Shown here piece after piece: positions 1-6,092 of a stretch of DNA of 9,407 bases (its first letter is position 1; every line of letters begins with the position of its first letter). Position numbers and translations under genes: made by a program. This stretch comes from Flavobacteriales bacterium (GTDB lineage: Bacteria > Bacteroidota > Bacteroidia > Flavobacteriales_D > Crocinitomicaceae). The notes under the pieces are model-generated. The model saw only the letters and a list, made by a program, of their open reading frames with translations. It made no database searches and was not told where the DNA came from. The stretch covers positions 1 to 9,407 of the forward strand of contig CANMFV010000027.1 in assembly GCA_947496835.1 (NCBI GenBank), written 5' to 3'.

Positions 1-339
1 GAAAAGTTTCCATTGTGCGCAATTACATTTGCAGAGGTTCTAGCGACAGCTGACTTGCCAGCAGGTGTGGTGAATATTTTAACTGGTTCAGCCAATGAAA
101 TGCTACCAACACTAGCCGAACACATGGATGTGAATTCCCTTTTTCTATCCAATGCATCAAACGAAATAGTGAAATCGACACAGTTATCGGCGGTTGACAA
201 CTTAAAACGCGTTGTTGTAAGAAACGATAATTGGCTTCAGGAAGATGCACAAGGAATTTCGTTCATTTCTAGCTTTCAAGAAATCAAAACGACCTGGCAT
301 CCCATTGAACAAATTGGTGGAGCGACTAGTTCCTATTGA
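1..339 (+). CDS. Aldehyde dehydrogenase family protein, C-terminal end (5' part outside window)
   Basis: The frame is open from base 1 and ends at TGA 337-339, giving 112 visible residues. The start EKFPLCAITFAEVLA, then DLPAGVVNILTGS, matches the conserved NAD-binding (Rossmann) stretch of aldehyde dehydrogenases, where 'aglPaGVvNvltG' precedes the glycine motif that contacts NAD. The following NSLFLSNAS and DNLKRVVVR occupy the places of the family's 'DxixFTGS' and 'xxNLKrvxLELGGK' segments but are degenerate. A normal family member of roughly 480 residues would go on for over 200 residues with the catalytic Cys and Glu. This one stops about 25 residues after the LKRVVVR segment, and no catalytic half follows in the 74 bases before the next gene. 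It is either a short, non-catalytic ALDH paralogue or a decayed gene. Family assignment is firm; activity is doubtful. Confidence 0.8.
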   Translation, partial: EKFPLCAITFAEVLATADLPAGVVNILTGSANEMLPTLAEHMDVNSLFLSNASNEIVKSTQLSAVDNLKRVVVRNDNWLQEDAQGISFISSFQEIKTTWHPIEQIGGATSSY

Positions 340-382
340 TGTTAATTTCTATTAATTTTATTTAGGTTGATTGAATATTTTA

Positions 383-390
383 TATCTTTA
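383..390 (+). promoter_or_regulatory. Probable -7 element upstream of the lipoprotein gene
   Basis: TATCTTTA matches the Bacteroidota -7 consensus TAnnTTTG in all but the last base. It lies 23 bases before the ATG at 414, in the only gene-free stretch on this side (340-413). A TTT at 361-363, 19 bases upstream, is the best -33 candidate but is not the expected TTG. The leader that would follow is A-rich (aaacttaaaaacacacaatt), which is typical for translation starts in this phylum, where Shine-Dalgarno sites are rarely used. No terminator hairpin for the preceding gene is visible here. Confidence 0.45.
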
Positions 391-413
391 GGCAAACTTA
401 AAAACACACAATT

Positions 414-1028
414 ATGAAAAAAATTTTATTAGTAACGGCTTCCATTTTATTTTTGGTTGCATCATGTACCGTTGAAAAAAGAGTTTACCGCAACGGATTT
501 AACGTTCAATGGCATGCCATGAATGGAATTTCTAAAAAGGATAAACAAGTAGAGGCGAATTCTGAAATTGAAGAGTTGGCTGCTGCACAAGTGATTAAAG
601 CACCGAAAGTGAATGTGACAACTGCGGATACATATGAAGCAGCGGTTGAAGCAACGGCGATTTCTGTCCCGCAAAATGATGTGGCATCTGTTGATGTGGC
701 ACCAGTTGTAATGGATACAAAAACGGTTGCGAATGACATTAAAGGAATGGCAGCAATAACGATTCAAAATAGTCCAAAAAATAAAGAAGTTAAACAAGTT
801 GCTAAAAAAGAAATCAAAGCACTTAAAAAAGCGTTGAAATCACAAAGTAAAAGTGATGACGTTCCAGTTGGATTATTATATGCTTTATGCTTCTTTATTC
901 CTTTTGTTGCTGTTGGTTTAGTAACAGATTGGGATACGAAAGAAGTAATTATTAATATCCTTTTGTCTTGTTTGTGTGGAATTCCTGGAATCATTCATGC
1001 TTTCATCGTAGTGAGCAAAAACTCATAG
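414..1028 (+). CDS. Lipoprotein with C-terminal YqaE/Pmp3-type membrane domain
   Basis: A 204-residue protein. Residues 1-18 are a lipoprotein signal peptide with basic KK, a hydrophobic core and the lipobox VASC; Cys18 would be acylated. Right after it comes KRVYRNGFNVQW (22-33), a KRxYxxGF motif that I know from several small Bacteroidota lipoproteins of unknown role. Residues 35-150 are a low-complexity linker rich in Ala, Val, Lys and Thr, with a Lys-rich stretch at 122-147. Residues 151-200 form two membrane helices; the second, with INILLS then GIPGIIHAF, fits the YqaE/Pmp3 signature (stress-induced proteolipid, linked in yeast to membrane potential). The first helix departs from the family norm. 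It starts at ATG with an A-rich leader and ends 5 bases before the likely start of the DUF2752 gene. Function is unknown; envelope stress is only an inference from Pmp3. Confidence 0.85.
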   Translation: MKKILLVTASILFLVASCTVEKRVYRNGFNVQWHAMNGISKKDKQVEANSEIEELAAAQVIKAPKVNVTTADTYEAAVEATAISVPQNDVASVDVAPVVMDTKTVANDIKGMAAITIQNSPKNKEVKQVAKKEIKALKKALKSQSKSDDVPVGLLYALCFFIPFVAVGLVTDWDTKEVIINILLSCLCGIPGIIHAFIVVSKNS

Positions 1029-1033
1029 AGAAT

Positions 1034-1327
1034 TTGAAATACATCGTTTTTAGCGGGTTAATAGTCTTGCCGATTGTGCTATGGCTATTGCCCGCTTCTT
1101 TTTTTGACCAGGGTCAGTCCTTGTGTTTGTCGGTTTTGCTCCTAGATCAGCAATGTTATGGCTGTGGAATCACTAGAGCCGTTCAACACTTTATTCATTT
1201 TGATTTCCAGACAGCATGGAATTACAATAAATTGGTGGTCATTGTTGCCCCAATTCTAATTTTAGTTTGGCTTAAATGGGTGACGGCTGCTTGGATAAAA
1301 ATCACCAACAAGGTGAGTGAGAATTAA
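1034..1327 (+). CDS. DUF2752 family small membrane protein
   Basis: The core QCYGCGITRAVQHF, then DFQTAWNYNKL, is the DUF2752 signature (usually 'CPxCGxTRa...l..gd...Af.yNpl'), here with Tyr in place of the usual Pro. One hydrophobic helix precedes it (about residues 4-21) and one follows (about 69-87), giving a small two-helix inner-membrane protein; a CxxC pair sits between the helices. No ATG exists in this frame ahead of the core. I chose TTG at 1034 because it follows the upstream stop (1026-1028) by 5 bases, suits coupled translation and gives MKYIVFSGL as a clean N-terminus (97 residues). TTG 968 or GTG 974, overlapping the lipoprotein gene, are alternatives. Biochemical function of DUF2752 is unknown. 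Its stop TAA shares the TTAA at 1324-1327 with the stop of the opposing gene. Confidence 0.8.
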   Translation: MKYIVFSGLIVLPIVLWLLPASFFDQGQSLCLSVLLLDQQCYGCGITRAVQHFIHFDFQTAWNYNKLVVIVAPILILVWLKWVTAAWIKITNKVSEN

Positions 1328-1746
1328 TATAAATTTGTGAGTTCCCTCCATTTCTGCATCGCAGAATGAATCATATTCTCAGCACCCATTTCATATCGAG
1401 CGAGTTCATAGTTTCCTTCGGTATCGGGAAGAAGCACATTCATTCGGTTAAAGAAATCAATGGATAATTGACTTCCAGCATCTTTTACGAGATGATTGAT
1501 TTTATCCATTGAACAACCAGAAGCTTTCACGGCATTTTCATTGGCAACGATAACCAGCGCTGCTTCGTGTAAAACGAATCCAACTGCATCGAGTGATTTA
1601 CCATGTGTTTGCCAGGAAGAAACGAATTGAGTGAGTGATTCATTCAACCAGGAAATTTCCGTGGCTGACATTTTGCGGTCTCCAACGAATACCCACAAAC
1701 GTGCATCCGTGGGAAAGTGAGAGGGAATATTATAAGTCTGCTGCAT
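1324..1746 (-). CDS. Conserved Bacteroidota protein of unknown function (often labelled 'ABC transporter ATPase')
   Basis: A soluble protein of 140 residues, last gene of the five-gene minus-strand operon. Recognisable segments are ARLWVFVGDRKMS near the N-terminus, FVSSWQTHGKSLDA in the first third, VIVANENAVKASGCSMDKI in the middle, and FFNRMNVLL later. I know this pattern from a Bacteroidota-specific family that databases often call 'ABC transporter ATPase'. The sequence shows no Walker A, no LSGGQ and no Walker B, so that name is unsupported and I call it unknown. There is no signal peptide or membrane segment. I chose ATG 1746-1744; a TTG two codons upstream (1752) is possible. The start overlaps the end of the CCG-domain gene by 17 bases, a sign of translational coupling. 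The conserved Cys in the GCSMD motif and the redox neighbours leave a redox-linked role open, but nothing shows it. Confidence 0.8.
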   Translation of the reverse strand: MQQTYNIPSHFPTDARLWVFVGDRKMSATEISWLNESLTQFVSSWQTHGKSLDAVGFVLHEAALVIVANENAVKASGCSMDKINHLVKDAGSQLSIDFFNRMNVLLPDTEGNYELARYEMGAENMIHSAMQKWRELTNLY

Positions 1747-2512
1747 GTGCAATGAGTTCAGCTACATCCATTACCTTCACGTCACCTTCTTTCTCGAAGT
1801 TTTTCACGCCGTCTGTCATCATCGTGTTGCAAAATGGACAACCAGTAGCGATAATCTCCGCCTGTGTCTCTAATGCGTCCTCTGTGCGCTCTACGTTAAT
1901 TTCTTTGTTGCCTTTCTCCGCTTCTTTGAACATTTGAGCGCCACCAGCTCCACAACAGAGCCCTTTGGATTTACAACGCTTCATTTCAACTAATTCAGCA
2001 TCCAATTTCTCGATCAATGAACGAGGAGCTTCATAAACGTCGTTCGCACGTCCCAAATAACATGGGTCATGGAAGGTGATTTTTTTTCCTTTAAAGGTTT
2101 CTCCTCCTTCTAAAACGAGTTTCCCTGTATTTATTAGGTCTTGTATGAGTTGAGTATGGTGAATAACTTCATAATTCCCACCAAGTTCTGGGTATTCGTT
2201 TTTAAGCGTATTGAAACAATGTGGACATGCGGTAACGATTTTCTTTACCTCATATGCGTTTAGCACTTCGATGTTCATCATGGCTTGCATCTGAAAAGTA
2301 AATTCGTTTCCAGCGCGTTTTGCCGGATCACCGGAACAACTTTCTTCGGTTCCAAGTACAGCAAAGTTAACCTGACACTTGTTCAATATTTTCACAACTG
2401 CTTTGGTGATTTTTTTTGCGCGATCATCAAAACTACCAGCACAACCAACCCAAAATAAAATATCAGGAGATTCGCCATTTGCCATTTTCTCGGCCATTGT
2501 AGGAACTATCAT
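1730..2512 (-). CDS. (Fe-S)-binding protein with two CCG domains (HdrB/EtfD C-terminal-like)
   Basis: 260 residues, cytoplasmic, no signal or membrane segment. Two tandem cysteine-rich (CCG, DUF224) domains are visible. Domain 1 has Cys24 in FWVGCAGSFDDRA, Cys59 in ESCSGDPAKRAGNEF, and Cys96/Cys99 in CPHC. Domain 2 has Cys151 in DPCYLGR, Cys186-Cys187 in the full CCGAGG, and Cys225/Cys228 in CPFC. In HdrB such domains bind noncubane [4Fe-4S] clusters; LutA, GlpC and HdrD share them. The segments FWVGCAGSFDDRA and CSGDPAKRAGNE are those of the C-terminal half of EtfD/FadF-like membrane reductases. The gene directly upstream supplies the missing N-terminal half, separated by 33 bases without a promoter-like element, so I infer that both products form one membrane complex, probably an ETF:menaquinone oxidoreductase. 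The start is ATG. Domain 1 carries CSG instead of CCG, normal for this subfamily. Confidence 0.9.
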   Translation of the reverse strand: MIVPTMAEKMANGESPDILFWVGCAGSFDDRAKKITKAVVKILNKCQVNFAVLGTEESCSGDPAKRAGNEFTFQMQAMMNIEVLNAYEVKKIVTACPHCFNTLKNEYPELGGNYEVIHHTQLIQDLINTGKLVLEGGETFKGKKITFHDPCYLGRANDVYEAPRSLIEKLDAELVEMKRCKSKGLCCGAGGAQMFKEAEKGNKEINVERTEDALETQAEIIATGCPFCNTMMTDGVKNFEKEGDVKVMDVAELIAHAADL

Positions 2513-2545
2513 AGTCAGTCTTTTATGCTTATTTAGCTACTTGTA

Positions 2546-3874
2546 TTAATCTTCGTTCGCCCAATTTAAGCGCTCGTTTTGTGCAAATTGCCATGGTGCG
2601 CCATTGTTTTCAATGTTTGTTAACATGCCTGTTAACTCGCTTGGCACCTTCGATTCTTCCATGACTAAATAGCGGCGTAAATCAACGATTATAGACAAAG
2701 GATCAATATTAACCGGACATTCTTGCACGCAAGCGTTACAGCTTGTACAAGCCCAAAGTTCTTCTTCTGTTATATAATCCCCAATGAGGCTTTTACCGTC
2801 ATCATAGCCTTTGCCGTTTTTTCGGTAATTTTCACCGACTTCAACCAAACGATCTCTGGTGTCCATCATGATTTTTCGAGGAGATAATAGTTTTCCTGTT
2901 ACATTCGCTGGACAAGAAGATGAACAGCGTCCACATTCTGTACAGGTGTAGGCATCCAATAAGTTCTTCCAAGTCAAATCAGTGACATCCTTCGCTCCAA
3001 AACGCTTCGGTGCTTCTTCTGGATTTGCGGGAGCTGCATACGGATCTGCGTTTGGATCCAACATCAACTTCACTTCATTGGTCACAGATTCCATATTTGT
3101 GAACTTTCCTTTTTCCTCTAGGTTTGAATAAAAGGTGTTCGGGAAAGCCAATAAAATGTGAAAATGTTTTGAATAGGGAAGGTAATTTAAGAACGCAAAT
3201 ACCATCAAAATGTGTCCCCACCATCCGATGCGTTCGATTACTTGAAGTGCATCTATGCTTAAGTTTTCGAATAGCAACGGACCTAAATAAGAAGAAATAG
3301 CGAAATCAAAATGTCCTTTAGCGAATGCTACATGTGATCCACCACGACTATATAATACCTCATCCGCTCCATTCATGCTGAAAATACAAGCGATAAGAAC
3401 GACTTCAGCTATCAAGATGATATTGGCATCTTTCGTAGGCCACCCGATAAGTTCCTTCATAGTGAAGCGTGGTAATTTCAACAAGTTTCTTCGAATTAAG
3501 AAAGCCAAGGTTGCAACGAATGCTAACACAGAAAGGATTTCTATGAAACTAATCATAAACGTATAAAATCCTCCAAGTTTGAAATAAAAGAAACGGTGAT
3601 GACCGCTCAATCCATCAATGGCTATTTCAATCAATTCAATTTGCGTAATAACAAAAGCCACATATATAGCAAGGTGCAATAAAGCTGGGATTGGGCGAGA
3701 AAACATTTTCTTCTGTCCAAAAGCGACTAAAATCATCGTTTTAATGCGTTCTCCCTTTTTGTCCGAACGATCAATGTCTTGTCCAAGTAATATATTATAG
3801 CGCACTTTCCATGCGTTGTACGCAAAGAATCCGACTCCCGCGCTTAAAAGAATGGCAAATAATATAATTTCCAT
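2546..3874 (-). CDS. Membrane 4Fe-4S dicluster protein with NarI-like cytochrome b part (EtfD/FadF N-terminal-like)
   Basis: 442 residues. The N-terminal part has about five membrane helices (roughly 3-20, 63-86, 102-127, 151-168, 215-233) and histidines placed as possible haem b ligands (His67, His221, His237, His239), resembling the NarI gamma-subunit type. The C-terminal soluble part has a ferredoxin-like pair of clusters: Cys311, 314, 317, 321 (CTECGRCSSSCP) and Cys376, 379, 382, 386 (CTSCNACVQECP). This is the front half of the fused proteins EtfD (mycobacteria), FadF (Bacillus) and EMO, which pass electrons from electron-transfer flavoprotein to menaquinone during fatty acid oxidation. 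The CCG half is the next gene downstream. The fused-protein comparison is established knowledge; the function here is inferred. The start is ATG, 11 bases after the MCE gene's stop, so one transcript is likely. Confidence 0.88.
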   Translation of the reverse strand: MEIILFAILLSAGVGFFAYNAWKVRYNILLGQDIDRSDKKGERIKTMILVAFGQKKMFSRPIPALLHLAIYVAFVITQIELIEIAIDGLSGHHRFFYFKLGGFYTFMISFIEILSVLAFVATLAFLIRRNLLKLPRFTMKELIGWPTKDANIILIAEVVLIACIFSMNGADEVLYSRGGSHVAFAKGHFDFAISSYLGPLLFENLSIDALQVIERIGWWGHILMVFAFLNYLPYSKHFHILLAFPNTFYSNLEEKGKFTNMESVTNEVKLMLDPNADPYAAPANPEEAPKRFGAKDVTDLTWKNLLDAYTCTECGRCSSSCPANVTGKLLSPRKIMMDTRDRLVEVGENYRKNGKGYDDGKSLIGDYITEEELWACTSCNACVQECPVNIDPLSIIVDLRRYLVMEESKVPSELTGMLTNIENNGAPWQFAQNERLNWANED

Positions 3875-3885
3875 GAACGTTTAAA

Positions 3886-4923
3886 TTAATCTGGAATGGT
3901 GTCTAACCATTTTTTGAATTTCACTTCTTCTTTTTCACTCAAAATAAGTCCTTCAGATTTCTTGCCGAAAACGGAGAAGTGAATGTACCTATCGGGATTC
4001 GCTTGAAGATCTGTAACTAGATTTTGAAGATCTTTGTTTGTAACAACTAATTCGTTGTAAAGTTTTTCGTCATGAATAAGTTTGCCCAAAGTTCCATGAC
4101 CATTTTCGACATCTTCTAACACAAGGTTTAATTTTTTCACTGTTGTTTGCGCGTCTAGTAAAATCGATTTAAAGTCAGCACTTACAAAGTCATCTGTAAT
4201 TTTTCGTGTATTGCCAATAATCTTGGTTAACTCATCATTACTTTTTCGAATATTTAGGGTTATTGATTCGACATTGGCCATGATTTTTGTAAATTGAATA
4301 CGCTCAGCTGCAACAAATCCTTCGATTTCGTTCGCTACTCTTCCAAGACGTCTGATGGTAATCTTCACTTCTTTCAAACTGCCTTCAATTTCAGAGGTGG
4401 CAGTTGTATCCCAAAAAGAGGACAAAGAAACGACCATTCGATCGATGGAACCCATCATTTTTTGAAGTCGTTGCGAGATTGGATCAGCATACGCCTTTAC
4501 TTGCGTAACCATGTCAATAGAAATTTTACCAGGAATGACACTTTTTGCTTTGTAATATCCTTTTGAAATATCTTCAGGTGTGTGAATTATTAAACATTTA
4601 TTTATAAAATCCAGGGAGCCAATTTCGACAAATGACCCTTTAGGTAGACGAATGTCCTCTTCTTGAATGTTAAAAGTCATCATGACTTTTTTGTCAATTG
4701 AACCATTCGGCATCGATTTGATTCCAGTTACTTTACCAACGGTAACGCCATTTAATGTGACGTTGCTAGACACCATAATTGACCCAGTATTAGGGAAATA
4801 CGCTTTGTATTCAGTGTCTCCGCCAAGAAAACTATTCCCTTTCAGGAAGTTTATTCCCGCGTAAAGAACAGCGATGGAGGCCAAGGCAATAAGGGCTGCT
4901 TTAATTTCTTTCGTGAACTTCAA
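3886..4923 (-). CDS. MlaD/MCE family lipid-transport protein
   Basis: 345 residues. One N-terminal helix (about 9-26, with LIALASIAVLYAGINFLKG) anchors it in the inner membrane, and the rest is periplasmic. An MCE domain spans about 36-115, with YKAYFPNTGSI, LNGVTVGKVTGI and a late GSLDFINKCLII strand. Residues 140-310 are mainly helical and may form a coiled needle or bundle. The end carries the Bacteroidota-type motif GTLGKLIHDEKLYNEL, then NPDRYIHFSVFGKK. MCE proteins are the periplasmic lipid-binding part of Mla-type ABC transporters moving phospholipids between the membranes; partners MlaE and MlaF are not in this window. The start is TTG at 4923, one base after the amidase stop (4927-4925), so reinitiation is likely. 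The start is supported because MKFTKEIKAAL is the usual beginning of such proteins. Substrate and direction of transport are unknown. Confidence 0.92.
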   Translation of the reverse strand: MKFTKEIKAALIALASIAVLYAGINFLKGNSFLGGDTEYKAYFPNTGSIMVSSNVTLNGVTVGKVTGIKSMPNGSIDKKVMMTFNIQEEDIRLPKGSFVEIGSLDFINKCLIIHTPEDISKGYYKAKSVIPGKISIDMVTQVKAYADPISQRLQKMMGSIDRMVVSLSSFWDTTATSEIEGSLKEVKITIRRLGRVANEIEGFVAAERIQFTKIMANVESITLNIRKSNDELTKIIGNTRKITDDFVSADFKSILLDAQTTVKKLNLVLEDVENGHGTLGKLIHDEKLYNELVVTNKDLQNLVTDLQANPDRYIHFSVFGKKSEGLILSEKEEVKFKKWLDTIPD

Positions 4924-4924
4924 A

Positions 4925-6088
4925 CTACTTTTTTTCTGCTAATTTAATAGCTTTTTCGATACTAATTCGCTCTCCATTGAGGAAGGCTGCTACGAATGCG
5001 TGATTAAATCCTTTTTCAATCAACTCATTTTTATAGTTTTTGGCACCTGCAAGGTCATTTTTATAGGTTCCAGTACAATATTTGAAAATGTTGTTTTCTT
5101 CATATTCAAATACTTCAAGTCCTTTAAATCTCGATGAATTCAAGGCTATTTTTCGATCCGATGTCTCAATTTGAATGCGGAAAACAAGTCCGGAGGAATC
5201 TGCTTTTTCTTTAACCGTTTCAACTGGTTTCGGCTCTGGACTTTTTTCGACAGGAACCGATGAAATTGGTTTCCCTTCCATTTGATTTTTGTAATTTTCA
5301 AATGCTTTAAACATTGCCGAAGACATTTTCTCTTGTCCGTCAGATGAACCAATAAATTTTTCTTCCGTTGGATTTGGTAAAAATCCGGTCTCGATTAGAA
5401 CACTTGGCATCGTTGTTTTATAAAGCACCAAGAATCCAGCTTGTTTCACACCACGGTCATATCGACCAATTTTTTTAAATTCTTTTTGTAAGTATTCCGC
5501 AAATTCAATGGAATGATTGAGGTAAACGGCGCCCTGTAATTGCAACTGAATAATGGCATCGGGGGATAAATCAAAATCTTTGTATTTGGCACCTTTGTCA
5601 TCCTCTAAAACGATAATCGAGTTTTCTCGCTCCATGACACGTTGCTGTGCCTCGGTTCTGTGTAATCCGAGAACATAGGTCTCTGTCCCATAGGCGGAAC
5701 TACTACCTGCATTGGCGTGAATGCAAATAAATAAATCTGCATTTGCTTTATTTGCGATGTTGGCCCGGTCAATTAATTCAACAAATACGTCCGTTGTTCG
5801 TGTGTAAATGACATTTATTTCGGGATATTTCGATTTTATTTTTGCACCTAGTTTTAAGGCCATTTCCAAACAAACGATTTTTTCATGTGCAAAAGAACCA
5901 TGACATCCTGGATCTTTTCCGCCGTGACCAGCGTCAATGACTACCGTTTTAATTCCATGTTTTAAGGAGTGTTGTCCGAAAAGGGAGGTCGAAAATATAA
6001 ACAACGACATCAAACCTAATAAATAGAGTTTACATTCGTTCTTTACAAACAACTTGAATTTTGGTAGCTTTGTACGTTTAAGGCGCAT
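4925..6088 (-). CDS. Periplasmic N-acetylmuramoyl-L-alanine amidase (Amidase_3) with SPOR-like tail
   Basis: 387 residues. It hydrolyses the bond between N-acetylmuramic acid and L-Ala in peptidoglycan. The amidase_3 domain spans about 46-268: zinc ligands His55 (VIDAGHGGKDPG), Glu69 (HEK) and His124 (ICIHANAG), and catalytic Glu233 (VLIETGFLPN). Between His124 and Glu233 lies an insert (about 141-190, with QRVMERENSIIVLEDD); in AmiB/AmiC a helix at this place blocks the active site until an activator binds, so similar control is possible. A Pro/Glu/Lys linker (277-298) leads to a C-terminal domain (about 301-370) resembling SPOR, which binds denuded glycan. The signal peptide ends near FSTSLFG|Q38/39. 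ATG 6088 gives a long basic n-region; TTG 6052 gives MFVKNECKLYLLG, a standard signal peptide, and fits the promoter position better. It is the first gene of the operon. Confidence 0.92.
   Translation of the reverse strand: MRLKRTKLPKFKLFVKNECKLYLLGLMSLFIFSTSLFGQHSLKHGIKTVVIDAGHGGKDPGCHGSFAHEKIVCLEMALKLGAKIKSKYPEINVIYTRTTDVFVELIDRANIANKANADLFICIHANAGSSSAYGTETYVLGLHRTEAQQRVMERENSIIVLEDDKGAKYKDFDLSPDAIIQLQLQGAVYLNHSIEFAEYLQKEFKKIGRYDRGVKQAGFLVLYKTTMPSVLIETGFLPNPTEEKFIGSSDGQEKMSSAMFKAFENYKNQMEGKPISSVPVEKSPEPKPVETVKEKADSSGLVFRIQIETSDRKIALNSSRFKGLEVFEYEENNIFKYCTGTYKNDLAGAKNYKNELIEKGFNHAFVAAFLNGERISIEKAIKLAEKK
6065..6080 (+). promoter_or_regulatory. Probable lptD promoter (-7 element)
   Basis: TAGCTTTG at 6065-6072 matches the Bacteroidota -7 consensus TAnnTTTG exactly, and a second near-match TACGTTTA follows at 6073-6080. 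The first would start transcription near 6077-6080, about 30 bases ahead of the lptD TTG at 6111. No TTG is found at the expected -33 distance for the first element (only TTC/TTT around 6039-6044); for the second, TTG 6054-6056 is 16 bases upstream. The element lies inside the 5' end of the divergent amidase gene as counted from ATG 6088. Confidence 0.5.
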
Positions 6089-6092
6089 ACCA

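Noticed and set aside
340..413. AT-rich stretch with TTAATTTCTATTAATTTTATTT after the ALDH-like gene, as a terminator.
   Set aside because: No stable stem with G-C pairs can be drawn; the region reads better as AT-rich promoter and leader.
462..797. Minus-strand open frame across the lipoprotein gene, rich in Cys, Asn, Ile and Arg.
   Set aside because: Composition is what the antisense of an Ala/Val/Lys-rich linker gives; no domain, start signal or neighbour supports it.
1324..1746. Reading this gene as an ABC transporter ATPase partner (MlaF) of the MCE protein.
   Set aside because: At 140 residues it has no Walker A, signature or Walker B motif; an MlaF would be about 250 residues with all three.
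1635..1937. Plus-strand open frame of 100 codons across the end of the CCG-domain gene.
   Set aside because: It is the antisense of two well-supported genes, and its product shows only Ser/Ile-rich shadow composition.
5146..5352. Second minus-strand frame inside the amidase linker.
   Set aside because: It is a +1 shadow of the Pro/Glu/Lys linker; the amidase frame is continuous and needs no frameshift.
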